From positions 1,888,001 to 1,952,000 of the forward strand of contig NZ_AP022848.1 of assembly GCF_011764485.1 (NCBI RefSeq): a DNA stretch of 64,000 bases. Direction: 5' to 3'. Position 1 is the stretch's first letter; the number at the start of each line of letters is the position of its first letter. Below the pieces are notes generated by a model. It made no database searches. It had not been told where the DNA came from and worked only from the letters and a program-made list of their open reading frames with translations. Below are positions 24,339-33,073 of the stretch, piece by piece. The position numbers and the translations under genes are program-made. This DNA comes from Bosea sp. ANAM02 (GTDB lineage: Bacteria; Pseudomonadota; Alphaproteobacteria; Rhizobiales; Beijerinckiaceae).

Positions 24339-25862
24339 TTACTTCCAGCTCGACAGCCACCAGCGGGCGAACTCGTCCGGATGGGGCTTGAAGGTCAGGT
24401 CCTTGGACAGGCCGTAATTGATGTTGAAGTCGTACATCGGCAGCCAATAGGCCTGATCGGCGATCTTCTTCAGCGCCTTGGCGTAGTTCGCCTCGCGCAG
24501 CGCGCGATCCTGCGAGGTATCGGCCGCATTGACCAGCTCCATGACTTCCTTGTCCTGGACGAGGTCGTCGGCGCCGCCGCCGAAGAAGTTGGAGATGATG
24601 AAGGCGACGTCGCCCGTGCCGTAGCTGCCCCAGTTGGTGAAGAAGGCCGGCAGCTCGCCCGCGCGCCATTTCTGCACGCCGGCTGCGTATTGCTGCTCGT
24701 TCAGCGTCACGCGGATGCCGACCTTGCCGAGATCGCTGGCGATCGCCTCGGCGACCGGGCGCGGCATGGCGGCGAAGACCATCTCGATGTCGACGCCGTT
24801 GGCGAAGCCGGCTTCCGCCAGCAGCGCCTTGGCCTTGGCCGGGTCATAGGCGTATTTCGTCACGTCCTGCGCGCAGCCGAACTGCTTGGGGTTGCAGGCC
24901 GAGTTCAGCACCTGCGAGGCGCCGCCGGCGAAGGCCTTGACGATGGCCTCGCGGTTGACGGCGTGGTTGATCGCCTGGCGGACCTTCAGGTTCTTGGTCG
25001 GGTAGTCCTTGCCCTTCCCGGTCACGGTCATGCCGATATAGGAGATGCGCATGATCGGGCCGTTGACGATCTGCACGCGGCTGGCGAGGCGCGCGGCCTG
25101 GTCCGGCGGGATGCGCCATGTCCAGTCGAGCTTGCCGGCCATCAGCTCGGCGAACTGGGTGTTGAGCTCGGGGATGGTGCGCACGACGATCTTGCCGATC
25201 GCGGGCTTGCCCTTCGGGCTGCCGGCATAATGGCCGTCGAAGCGCTCGAAGGCGTAGCGGATGCCGGGCGTCATCTCGGTCAGCTTGTAGGGGCCGGTAC
25301 CGACGGGCTTGGCCGCCATGCCGGCCGAGCCGACCTCCTTGAAATAGGCGGCCGGGTAGATCGGCAACGCATCGGCGAGCATCTCGACCGCACCGGCGAA
25401 GGGCTTCGCCATCTTGATGCGCACCTTGAAGTCCGAGACCTTCTCGACCTTGTCGATCCAGTCGATGGCGATGCGGAAGCGCGTGCCATAAGCAGGGTCG
25501 AGCACGGTGGTCAGCGTGTAGACCACATCGTCGGCGGTGAACTTCGCGCCGTTATGGAAGGTCACGCCCTCGCGCAGGTCGAATTCCATCGTCATCGGAT
25601 CGACGAAGCGCCAGGCTTTGGCGAGCGCCGGCTTGATCTCGCCGGTGTCGAGGTCCTTGTAGAGCAGGCCGTCATAGATGTGGCGGGCGAGGATCAGGCC
25701 CTCGCGGCCGGCGATCTTGTAGGTGTCGAGCGCTTCCGGCTCGAGCGCGAAGGCGGCGTTGAGCGTGTCGTCGGCCTTGCCGGCCATGGCCGGCGCCGGT
25801 GCGAAGGCGAAGGAGGCGGCCAGAAGCGCGCCGGCCAGCGCGGTCGTTCCCAAAATCTTCAT
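24339..25862 (-). CDS. ABC transporter substrate-binding protein (SBP_bac_5), second importer
   Basis: 507 residues. The signal peptide MKILGTTALAGALLAASFAF with cleavage near AMA is followed by EALDTYKIAGREGLILARHI, FDLREGVTFHNGAKFTADDV (the family hallmark) and AKPVGTGPYKL. An AGGGGAA-type site lies just before the ATG at 25862; the frame continues open upstream through the RraA-like gene but that part is out-of-frame noise. It is 77 bases downstream of the RraA-like gene, so both are likely cotranscribed. The ligand is probably a peptide, amide or carbamoyl-amino-acid type compound, judging from the M20 amidohydrolase under what seems to be the same control. Confidence 0.93.
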   Translation of the reverse strand: MKILGTTALAGALLAASFAFAPAPAMAGKADDTLNAAFALEPEALDTYKIAGREGLILARHIYDGLLYKDLDTGEIKPALAKAWRFVDPMTMEFDLREGVTFHNGAKFTADDVVYTLTTVLDPAYGTRFRIAIDWIDKVEKVSDFKVRIKMAKPFAGAVEMLADALPIYPAAYFKEVGSAGMAAKPVGTGPYKLTEMTPGIRYAFERFDGHYAGSPKGKPAIGKIVVRTIPELNTQFAELMAGKLDWTWRIPPDQAARLASRVQIVNGPIMRISYIGMTVTGKGKDYPTKNLKVRQAINHAVNREAIVKAFAGGASQVLNSACNPKQFGCAQDVTKYAYDPAKAKALLAEAGFANGVDIEMVFAAMPRPVAEAIASDLGKVGIRVTLNEQQYAAGVQKWRAGELPAFFTNWGSYGTGDVAFIISNFFGGGADDLVQDKEVMELVNAADTSQDRALREANYAKALKKIADQAYWLPMYDFNINYGLSKDLTFKPHPDEFARWWLSSWK

Positions 25863-25939
25863 CGGTCTGTTCCCCTGTGTTTTTCGGAGTGATCCATCCG
25901 GCCGAAGCGCGCCTCTATGGGCGATTCTGCGGCCAGCGC

Positions 25940-26605
25940 CTATGAAACGCGCGATTGTTCGAGCAGCTTTCGCGCGCCGTTGATCTCGTCGATGCGCTCG
26001 CCCCGGAGGACGCGCGCGATGACATCGGGCTCGGCCGCCTGCATGGCTGCGCAGGTGCGGGCCAACGCCTCGGCCTCGGCCGGATCGATGACGCAGACGC
26101 CGTTCTCGTCGGCGAGGACGAGGTCGCCGGGGCGCACCGTCGCGCCGCCGCACCGAACGGTGTCGCCGATCGTGCCGCCCTTGCCGAGGAGCTTCGTCGT
26201 CAGGGGCGAGCGGCCGCGGCACCAGACCGGCAGGCCCGAGGCCCGGATCGCGGCGACATCGGTGACGAAGCCGTCGATGACGACGCCGACGATGCCGGCA
26301 GCCTGCGCGGCTGCGGTCATCACCGCGCCCCAGCAGGCATGGCGATCGTCGCCCTGGCGGTCGATGACGAGGATGTCGCCGGGCTTCGCCTGCGTCAGGG
26401 CGCAGGAGAGCACAGCGCCGTCATCGGGCGGTACGCTGACGGTGAAGGCCGGGCCGCAGACGCGCGGGCCCTCGATGACGCACTGGATCGCCGGGATCAT
26501 GAAACCCTCGGTCAGGATATGGCCGAGCGTCGCGGTCTCGATCTCGCGGAAGAGCGCGGCGCGCTGTGCGATCGAGGCTTCGGCCGATGATCCGGTCGCT
26601 GTCAT
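25940..26605 (-). CDS. RraA-like family protein (HMG/CHA aldolase fold) with altered active site
   Basis: 221 residues of the RraA/4-hydroxy-4-methyl-2-oxoglutarate aldolase fold. GDILVIDRQGDDRHACWGAV and VGVVIDGFVTDVAAIRASGL are the family core. In aldolases of this family the second segment reads DGxxRD, where the Arg binds the substrate carboxylate; here that Arg is Thr115, and the GEL-type acidic residue before it is Ala in WGAVM. It may therefore act on another substrate or be non-catalytic. It is first in an operon with the ABC importer and divergent from a LysR regulator across a palindrome. Confidence 0.85.
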   Translation of the reverse strand: MTATGSSAEASIAQRAALFREIETATLGHILTEGFMIPAIQCVIEGPRVCGPAFTVSVPPDDGAVLSCALTQAKPGDILVIDRQGDDRHACWGAVMTAAAQAAGIVGVVIDGFVTDVAAIRASGLPVWCRGRSPLTTKLLGKGGTIGDTVRCGGATVRPGDLVLADENGVCVIDPAEAEALARTCAAMQAAEPDVIARVLRGERIDEINGARKLLEQSRVS

Positions 26606-26668
26606 GGTCGCCCTTGCGCTGGAGGATGTCGCGTTCTGCCGAACCTAAGGAAGCCGGGAAACCGGGTC

Positions 26669-26698
26669 CAATAGACAGTTCCTATGCTAAGCATAGGC
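26669..26698. promoter_or_regulatory. Candidate LysR operator A (palindrome CCTATGCT-A-AGCATAGG)
   Basis: A perfect 8-base inverted repeat around one base (26681-26697) with an ATAGACAGTT flank. The 30-base stretch matches 23 of 30 positions of the sequence at 29300-29329 upstream of the M20 amidohydrolase. It lies 64-93 bases before the RraA-like start and 60-89 bases before the LysR start. Confidence 0.7.
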
Positions 26699-26757
26699 TT
26701 GCCACGGCAGCGGGCTTGCATAAGGGCAGGGATCACCAAGGAAAGAGAGACACGCGC

Positions 26758-27750
26758 TTGAGCGGAACGAAGCCGAAGCTGCACCATCTCAACTGGAACC
26801 TGCTGCATACCTTTCTCGTCATCGTCGAGGAGCGCAGCATCACGCGGGCGGCCGACCGTCTGCTCGTGCGCCAGCCCACGGTGAGTGCGGCCCTGCAGCG
26901 GCTGGAGGAGACGCTGGGCGGCCAGCTCATCCAGCGCGACAGCCGCCGCTTCGTCCTGACCAAGCGGGGCGAGCTGCTCTACAAGGAATGCGTCGACATC
27001 TATCGCAGCGTGGCGCGCATCGGCGACCGGCTGTCGGAGGATCATGACGACCTGACCGGGCTCGTGCGCCTGCTCGTCGTGACCCATGTCGTGCTGCCGC
27101 CGCTCGACCGGACACTGACGCTGCTCAACCGCAAGCATCCCGGCGTCAGCGTGCGGATCGACGTCGCCAACAGCCAGGACATCGTCCGCGCGGTCTCGCA
27201 GAAGCTCAGCCCGTTCGGCTTCTGCCTACTCGCCAAGCCGTTGGCCGGGCTCGACTGCCGGTCGCTGCTGCGCGAGGAATTCGGCATCCTGTGCGGGCGC
27301 GGGCATCCGCTCTTCGGGCTCTCGGACGTGCCATTGGCGGACCTGCGCGACGAGCCCTTCGTCGCGCTCGCCTGCGGACAGGACGGCGCGCTGGAACCGA
27401 TGGTCTCGGTCAGGGAAGGGGCGGGGCTCGGCAGCCGGGTCGTCGGCTCCAGCCCCAATCTCGAAGAGGTCACAAGGATGATCGCGGCCGGGCTCGGCAT
27501 CGGCATCCTGCCGCTGGCCTCGGTGGCCGAGGCGCTGGAGGGCCGTTCCCTATGGAACCTGGCGCGGCCCGAGGATCTGCTCGGCGCCGATCTCTATTTC
27601 ATCTCCAACCCGGCCATGCAGCTCAGCGCCGCGGAAGAGGCCTTCCTGCGGCTGTTCGAGCAGCGGCTCAGTGCGACCGAGGAGGAGCCGGCGGCCGAGG
27701 CCGCCGAGGCGCTCCTCAGTGGCCGTCTGGACAATCAACCCTCATCTTGA
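26758..27750 (+). CDS. LysR-family transcriptional regulator of the second importer
   Basis: About 330 residues from a TTG. HTH: LLHTFLVIVEERSITRAADR followed by LLVRQPTVSAALQRLEETLG. The effector domain contains EVTRMIAAGLGIGILPLASV. Length beyond the normal 300 is due to a glutamate- and alanine-rich C-terminal tail (TEEEPAAEAAEALLSGRLD). The TTG at 26758 follows an AAGGAAAGAGAG purine tract; longer in-frame starts would run into the divergent RraA-like gene. It is divergent from that gene, with the palindrome between them, and likely controls both it and the amidohydrolase. Confidence 0.9.
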   Translation: MSGTKPKLHHLNWNLLHTFLVIVEERSITRAADRLLVRQPTVSAALQRLEETLGGQLIQRDSRRFVLTKRGELLYKECVDIYRSVARIGDRLSEDHDDLTGLVRLLVVTHVVLPPLDRTLTLLNRKHPGVSVRIDVANSQDIVRAVSQKLSPFGFCLLAKPLAGLDCRSLLREEFGILCGRGHPLFGLSDVPLADLRDEPFVALACGQDGALEPMVSVREGAGLGSRVVGSSPNLEEVTRMIAAGLGIGILPLASVAEALEGRSLWNLARPEDLLGADLYFISNPAMQLSAAEEAFLRLFEQRLSATEEEPAAEAAEALLSGRLDNQPSS

Positions 27751-27774
27751 GTGCCCGGCTGGAAATACTTCGAG

Positions 27775-27886
27775 CCCTCATCCTGACGAGGCCCGCAGGG
27801 CCGTCTCGAAGGAGGCTCCAGATGGTTCCGGAGCCTCCTGAAGCATCCTTCGAGACGCGCTCTCCGAGCGCTCCTCAGGATGAGGG
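27775..27886. repeat. Palindromic intergenic repeat, family A, copy 1
   Basis: CCCTCATCCTGA at the left end is the inverse of CTCAGGATGAGGG at the right end, and GTCTCGAAGGA inside pairs with TCCTTCGAGAC. The interior CTCCAGATGGTTCCGGAGCC is nearly the same as in the copy at 61261-61372. A partial extra arm (CAGGATGAGGG) follows near 27902-27912. It sits between two convergent genes and may act as a bidirectional terminator. Confidence 0.85.
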
Positions 27887-27934
27887 CTGGAGGTTCCGGT
27901 CAGGATGAGGGTTTGGGAATTCTGACGTCGTCTC

Positions 27935-29179
27935 TCAGCGATCCGCCCGCGCCATGACGGTGTGAAGCAGCACGTTGAGGCCGGGTTCGAGATCGTCCTT
28001 GGTGCAGAGTTCGGCATTGTTATGGGTGATGCCGCCCTTGCAGGGCGCGAAGATCATCGTCGTCGGAGCGTGGCGCGCGACGAAATAGGCGTCGTGCCCG
28101 GCCTGGCTGAGGATGTCCTGCGTGCGGTAGCCCAGAGCCAGCGAGGTCTGGCGGACGCTGTCGATCAGCTCCTGCGCGAAGATCCTGCCGCCCCATTTCC
28201 AGATATCGAGGATCTCGGCGGTGCAGCCGGCGCGGGCGGCGGATTCGCCGACGGCGCGGCGCACGCGCTCGGCCATGACCTCCGAGGTTTCGGGATCGGG
28301 ATGGCGGACGTCACAGACGGCCTGCGCCCAGTCGGAGAGGATGCCCGGCTTGTTCGGCCAGGCGGCGAGGCGCGCGGCCGTCGCCTTGCCGCCGCCGGCG
28401 GCATAGGCCCAGCCGATCTCGTCGGTCTCGACCAGCAGGCGGGCGCCGGCGAGCAGGGCGTTGCGGCGGCGTTCCATCGGCCAGGGGCCGGTATGGGCGG
28501 TCTCACCCTTGAACTCGACGAGCATGCCGGTGCTGGGAAAGCCGCCGGTGACGACCCCGACCTGCATGCCGTCGCGGTCGAGATAATAGCCTTGCTCGAT
28601 ATGGAACTCGACATAGGCGTCGAAGGCGTGCGGTGCCGCTTCCATCTCGCCGCGATAGCCGATGCGCTCCAGCTCCTGGCCGATCGTGCGGCCATCCTCG
28701 TCGGTGCGCCCTTGCGCCCAGTCCAGCGTATAGGCGCCGACGAAGCAGCCGGAGCCGACCATCGGCGGCGAGAAGCGCGCGCCTTCCTCGTTGGTCCAGT
28801 TGACGATCTCGATCGGCCGGCGCGTGCGATGGCCGAGCGCATCGAGCGTGCGGCAGACTTCGAGCCCGCCGAGCACGCCGGCGATGCCGTCGAAGCGGCC
28901 GCCATTGATCTGGGTGTCGAGATGGCTGCCCATCACCACCGGCGGCAGGCTGTCATCGGTGCCGGCGCGACGGGCGAAGATGTTGCCGATGCCGTCGACA
29001 CGCACATCGAGCCCGGCCTCGCGGCACCAGCCGACGAAGGTGTCGCGGATCTGCTTGTCGGCATCGGAGAGGGCGAGCCGCGAGAGGCCGCCCGGCCGGC
29101 CCGGGCCGATCTCGGCCGAGCGCTCGATCGTGGACCAGAAGCGCTCGATGTCGATACGGGCCGTGTCGAGGCTGGGCAT
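27935..29179 (-). CDS. M20 family amidase (hydantoinase/carbamoylase, AllC-like)
   Basis: 414 residues of the Zn-dependent amidase/hydantoinase/carbamoylase family, which hydrolyses N-carbamoyl amino acids, ureido or amide compounds. Metal-binding motifs are visible: VVMGSHLDTQINGGRFDGIA, NWTNEEGARFSPPMVGSGCF, VEFHIEQGYYLD and the C-terminal TMIFAPCKGGITHNNAE. The start context is an AGGAGAC-type site. It converges with the LysR gene, and upstream at 29300-29329 lies a near copy of that regulator's candidate operator, so it probably processes the compound imported by the ABC system at 22455-25862. Confidence 0.93.
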   Translation of the reverse strand: MPSLDTARIDIERFWSTIERSAEIGPGRPGGLSRLALSDADKQIRDTFVGWCREAGLDVRVDGIGNIFARRAGTDDSLPPVVMGSHLDTQINGGRFDGIAGVLGGLEVCRTLDALGHRTRRPIEIVNWTNEEGARFSPPMVGSGCFVGAYTLDWAQGRTDEDGRTIGQELERIGYRGEMEAAPHAFDAYVEFHIEQGYYLDRDGMQVGVVTGGFPSTGMLVEFKGETAHTGPWPMERRRNALLAGARLLVETDEIGWAYAAGGGKATAARLAAWPNKPGILSDWAQAVCDVRHPDPETSEVMAERVRRAVGESAARAGCTAEILDIWKWGGRIFAQELIDSVRQTSLALGYRTQDILSQAGHDAYFVARHAPTTMIFAPCKGGITHNNAELCTKDDLEPGLNVLLHTVMARADR

Positions 29180-29299
29180 GACGGTCTCCTCTCCGCCGGG
29201 CCTGGCGGGAGCTGCTGCGGGGCAATGAAACGACGTGTTCGCGTCGCGATTGCGGGCGGACCGTCCATCACAGGATTTCAGGCCGGGGGCGGCGCAGGC

Positions 29300-29329
29300 A
29301 AATAGATATTGCCTATGCTAGCCATCGGC
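29300..29329. promoter_or_regulatory. Candidate LysR operator B, upstream of the amidohydrolase
   Basis: AAATAGATATTGCCTATGCT followed by AGCCATCGGC agrees with the sequence at 26669-26698 in 23 of 30 positions and has the same orientation relative to its minus-strand target, 121-150 bases before the ATG at 29179. The palindrome is imperfect here. Confidence 0.6.
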
Positions 29330-29338
29330 GCGCCCGCG

Positions 29339-30595
29339 TCAGCGCAGGCTGCCGGCCTCTTCGGCCGCTCGCTGTCGCGGCCTAACGATCGCCCAGGAGC
29401 CGATCAGCACGATGATCTCGGAGAGCGCGCCGCCGAGCAGTGCCCAGGATGGCGGGACCGTCAGCAGCAGGACGAAGACGACGAGCAGGCCGGCCGCGGC
29501 GGCGATGGCCGAAAGGATGGCGATCGAGCGATAATCCTGCGCGATCTCCAGCCAGATGCGCGGCATGACATAGAGCATCGGCAGGCTGCTCATCACCCAG
29601 GCCAGCACAGATATCTTGAAGAAGCGCGTGCCTTCCAGGCTGTCCGGCTCGATGAAGGGCAGGGCGATCAGGACGACGATGCCGTAGAGGATGCCGAGGC
29701 AGGCCAGGGGCAGGGGCCAGCGCCGCAGCCGCTGCCCGACCTCTACGAAGTCGCGATGCGCCATGAGTTTCGAGAGCTCGGGATGCATCATGTTGGCGAA
29801 GGCGGTCGAGACGATGCGCAGCGGCACGAAATTGACCAGGGCGGCTGCGATCGGAGCGTAAGCTGCCGGGCCGGCCATGGCCGCGACCATCAGCGCCATG
29901 CCCTGGCCCTGCAGGTTGGTGATCGTCACGCTCAGCACCGACCATCTCAGGTCGCGCCAGAGCCTCCGGTAGCGCCGCCAGAGATGCCGGCCGAAGGTGA
30001 TACGGATCGGGCGGCGGCGCCCGAAGATCAGCATCACCGCGATGCCGAGCGCATTCGCCGCCATCATCACGGCGAAGGTATGCTGGAGGATATGGGTGCC
30101 GTCCCAGATCACCCAGGCCGTGCCGGCGGCGCCACTCAGGGTGAAGGTGAGGTCGCTCGTGCTGACCAGCATCTGGCGATTGCGCGCGAAGAAGACCGTG
30201 CGCACATGTGCCCGCATCGCCCACAGGCCGATGAAGGCGCCGCCGAAGAAGGCGCCCTCGTCCAGCCAGAAACTGAGGACGCCGGTGACGACGAGGCCGA
30301 GCAGGATCGACAGCAGCATGGCGGCAGAGCCGAAGCTGACCTCGTAGGCGCCGGCCGCATCGGGGCTGCGGCTCTGGGCGATCGCGATGCTGGCGGGCAG
30401 GGCCGTGAAGGCGCGGATATAGGTCAGGCCGAGGCCGCCGACGACCATCACCAGCGCGAAGATGCCGTAGTCGCGCGCCGCCACCGAATGCAGCAGGGCG
30501 ATGTTGAGGCCGAGATGGAAGGCGCTCTGCATCGCCTCGCCGCCGACCATGACGACGAGCCGCGTGACGATCTGGCGGATGGCCTGGAGATTCAT
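29339..30595 (-). CDS. Polysaccharide flippase-like membrane protein (MATE-related, Wzx-like)
   Basis: 418 residues, about 12 hydrophobic segments, starting MNLQAIRQIVTRLVVMVGGE. Hydrophobicity pattern and context fit a lipid-linked oligosaccharide flippase of the MVF/PST type, moving undecaprenyl-linked repeats across the inner membrane. Sequence motifs are weak in this family, so the call rests on topology and neighbours. It overlaps the upstream glycosyltransferase by 4 bases (ATGA). Confidence 0.78.
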   Translation of the reverse strand: MNLQAIRQIVTRLVVMVGGEAMQSAFHLGLNIALLHSVAARDYGIFALVMVVGGLGLTYIRAFTALPASIAIAQSRSPDAAGAYEVSFGSAAMLLSILLGLVVTGVLSFWLDEGAFFGGAFIGLWAMRAHVRTVFFARNRQMLVSTSDLTFTLSGAAGTAWVIWDGTHILQHTFAVMMAANALGIAVMLIFGRRRPIRITFGRHLWRRYRRLWRDLRWSVLSVTITNLQGQGMALMVAAMAGPAAYAPIAAALVNFVPLRIVSTAFANMMHPELSKLMAHRDFVEVGQRLRRWPLPLACLGILYGIVVLIALPFIEPDSLEGTRFFKISVLAWVMSSLPMLYVMPRIWLEIAQDYRSIAILSAIAAAAGLLVVFVLLLTVPPSWALLGGALSEIIVLIGSWAIVRPRQRAAEEAGSLR

Positions 30596-31731
30596 GGCAA
30601 CCGGGCCGGGCTCTGGCGCAGCATGTCGCCGGCGACGGCGGCGATGGCCCGCGCCACGGCCTGCTCGCTGAACAGCGCGGCGAAGCGCTCGCGCCCCGCC
30701 CGGGCCATCGGCGCGAGGACGTCGGGGTTGCCGACGATCCCGGCCAGGGCCTGGGCCAGCGCCTCGGCATCGCCCGGCGGTAGCAGGCGGCCGGTAACGC
30801 CGTCCGCCACCACCTCGCGCAGGCCGCCGATGGCGGAGGCGAGCGGAGGGCGGCCGAACGCCATCGCCTCGATCGCGACGCGGCCGAGCGATTCCGGCCG
30901 GCGCGACGGCACCGTCACGACATCCGCCCAGCGATAGAGCGGCGTGGGATCGTCGAGGAAGGGCTCGACGCTGACATGGGAAGCGAGGCCGGCGCTGGTC
31001 ACGGCTTCGCGCAAGGCAATTTCGAGGCCGGGATCCTCGAAGGCGCTGCCGACGATGCGGGTCTCGATCCGGTCGCGGATTTCCGGCGGCAGGGAAGCCA
31101 GCGCCGCGAGCAGGATCTCCTGGCCCTTGATCCGGTTGATCCGGCCGAGCATCAGCACGCGCAGGGAGCGCTTGCCGTCATAGTCGGTCGGCGCCCAGTC
31201 GGCCGGGCCGGCGACGCCGTTATAGATCACGTCGGCGAGGTGGCCGGGCGGAGCCTCGAAAGCCTCTTGCGTCGCCCGGGAGTTGAAGATCAGCCGGGCG
31301 CGGCCCCAGAGGACGAGCCGGCGCAGCAGCCTGCGCGTCGCGCCTTCGGGAATCTCGTGGATGTGCTGGAGCGCCTTGCCCGGAAAGAACCGGGCCGCGA
31401 GGACGTGATCGACGATGACCGAGGTGTTGATGTAGACTAGGTCGCATCGCCTGAGACGCTGTGCGGCCCGGAGCACGGCGAGGGGCAGGACCACCGGCGC
31501 GGTCGCGACCAGCCGGGGCAGGTCCTTGCGCCTGAGCACCCAGAGCGGCTCGATCACGATCCTGCTGGCATTGGCTTCGAGCAGTCCGCGAATCGGCCCG
31601 TCACGCGGCAGCACCACCTCGATATCGGCCGACGGATAGGCCTGGCGCAGTGCCGCGACGCTCTCGGCGAAACTCCTGTCGGAGCCGTAGAGCTCGTAGC
31701 CCTGGTGAATGCAGGCGATGCGCAGCGTCAC
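30592..31731 (-). CDS. Glycosyltransferase family 4 protein
   Basis: 379 residues, GT-B fold. The N-terminus MTLRIACIHQGYELYGSDRS carries the GS substrate loop. The C-terminal nucleotide-sugar half has VLMLGRINRIKGQEILLAAL and VPSRRPESLGRVAIEAMAFG, the E-x7-E retaining motif of GT4 enzymes. It starts at a GTG (31731). It is coupled to the flippase and divergent from the DUF1972 glycosyltransferase, consistent with assembly of an exopolysaccharide repeat unit. The sugar is unknown. Confidence 0.92.
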   Translation of the reverse strand: MTLRIACIHQGYELYGSDRSFAESVAALRQAYPSADIEVVLPRDGPIRGLLEANASRIVIEPLWVLRRKDLPRLVATAPVVLPLAVLRAAQRLRRCDLVYINTSVIVDHVLAARFFPGKALQHIHEIPEGATRRLLRRLVLWGRARLIFNSRATQEAFEAPPGHLADVIYNGVAGPADWAPTDYDGKRSLRVLMLGRINRIKGQEILLAALASLPPEIRDRIETRIVGSAFEDPGLEIALREAVTSAGLASHVSVEPFLDDPTPLYRWADVVTVPSRRPESLGRVAIEAMAFGRPPLASAIGGLREVVADGVTGRLLPPGDAEALAQALAGIVGNPDVLAPMARAGRERFAALFSEQAVARAIAAVAGDMLRQSPARLP

Positions 31732-31903
31732 GATCCATTTCCGTTCCAGGCCGTCCTCGTCCCGGCCGAACGAGTCCGGAATTCGGGAAAGCAGGTCCTA
31801 ACCATTCCGGATGAAAGGGGGATAAATCATGGAAATTCAAGGCATAATGAAACTGCGACGCTTCGCTCGCCATGATGTGCGAGCCGATCTGGACAGTTTG
31901 AAA
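31732..31903. promoter_or_regulatory. Divergent promoter region of the polysaccharide cluster
   Basis: 172 bases between two divergent glycosyltransferase genes, less GC-rich than the flanks (for example GGGGGATAAATCATGGAAAT). It must contain promoters for both sides, but I see no clear -35/-10 pair. Confidence 0.4.
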
Positions 31904-33073
31904 ATGGCTACCCCTCCCACCCTGCTTATCCTCGGAACGCGAGGAATCCCGGCAGCACATGGCGGTTTCGAGACCTTTGCCGAGAAGCTGGCGCTCTTTC
32001 TGGTCGCGCGCGGCTGGCGCGTCGGCGTCTATTGCCAGGACGAAGTTTCGACGATCACGCAGCGCTTTCGCAGCGAGATGTGGCGCGGTATCGAGCTGAT
32101 CCGCACGCAGGTCGCTTCGGAGGGACCGCGCGCGACGCTCGAATTCGACTGGCACTGCGCGCGGGATGCGGCTCGGCGCCAGGGGGTCAGCCTCGTGCTG
32201 GGCTATAACGGCGCCGTCTTCCTGCCCTGGCTGCGCCTTGCCGGTCGCAAGGTCCTGACCAATATGGACGGAATCGAATGGCGCCGGCCGAAATGGCCCC
32301 TTCCGGTCCGCGCCTGGTTCTGGGTCAACGAGTGGATCGCTGCCTGGTCGTCGAATCGGCTCGTGGCGGATCACCCGATCATCGCCGACCATCTGGCGAC
32401 CCGCCGTCCGCGCGCGGCCACGGCGATGATCCCCTATGGCGGCGTGCCGGTCCGCTCCGCCCCCGTGGCGCCACTTGCCAGGCTCGGTCTCGAAAGCGGC
32501 CGCTATCTCGTCTCGATCGCCCGGATCGAGCCCGACAACTCGATCCTGACGCTGGTCGAGGCTTTCTCGCGCAAGCCGCGCGGCATGAAGCTCGTGGTGC
32601 TCGGCACGTTCTCGGACGAGAACGCGTATCATCGACAGGTCATGGCTGCTGCCGGGCCGGAGGTGCTGACGCCGGGCGCGATCTACGACGCGAGCATCGT
32701 GCAGGCCTTGCGATTTCATGCGCGCGCCTATCTGCACGGCCATACGGTCGGGGGCACCAACCCGTCGCTGGTCGAGGCGCTTTGGGCGGGCAACCCGGTC
32801 ATCGCGCATGACAATCCGTATAATCGCTGGACGGCCGGCGATGCAGGGCTGTTCTTCAATGATGAAGCAAGCTGTTCCGAGGCGATCGACAGGCTGATCG
32901 GCGACGATGCCCTGGTCGAGCGACTGAAGACGGCAGCGCTGGCGCGGGCGGAGAAGGATTTCCAGTGGCAGGCCGTGCTCGAACAATACGAGCGCGAGGC
33001 ACTGGCCTTGATGGACCGGGCCGCCGTGCCGCAGATGACCTCCGGCAAGCTGGCGGACAAGAGCTCCGGATGA
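31904..33073 (+). CDS. DUF1972-type glycosyltransferase (rhamnosyltransferase-like)
   Basis: 389 residues. The N-terminal TLLILGTRGIPAAHGGFETF then AEKLALFLVARGWRVGVYCQ is diagnostic of the DUF1972/Cps2T-type GT4 enzymes. The C-terminal GT1 domain has SIARIEPDNSILTLVEAFSR and LHGHTVGGTNPSLVEALWAG. An in-frame ATG at 31829 is possible but the added residues are not conserved-looking. It overlaps the GH5 gene by 4 bases. Members transfer rhamnose or another deoxyhexose in surface polysaccharides. Confidence 0.92.
   Translation: MATPPTLLILGTRGIPAAHGGFETFAEKLALFLVARGWRVGVYCQDEVSTITQRFRSEMWRGIELIRTQVASEGPRATLEFDWHCARDAARRQGVSLVLGYNGAVFLPWLRLAGRKVLTNMDGIEWRRPKWPLPVRAWFWVNEWIAAWSSNRLVADHPIIADHLATRRPRAATAMIPYGGVPVRSAPVAPLARLGLESGRYLVSIARIEPDNSILTLVEAFSRKPRGMKLVVLGTFSDENAYHRQVMAAAGPEVLTPGAIYDASIVQALRFHARAYLHGHTVGGTNPSLVEALWAGNPVIAHDNPYNRWTAGDAGLFFNDEASCSEAIDRLIGDDALVERLKTAALARAEKDFQWQAVLEQYEREALALMDRAAVPQMTSGKLADKSSG

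Noticed and set aside
29309..30937. Plus-strand frame opposite the flippase
   Set aside because: Antisense composition; the minus strand encodes a membrane protein with coherent hydrophobic segments.
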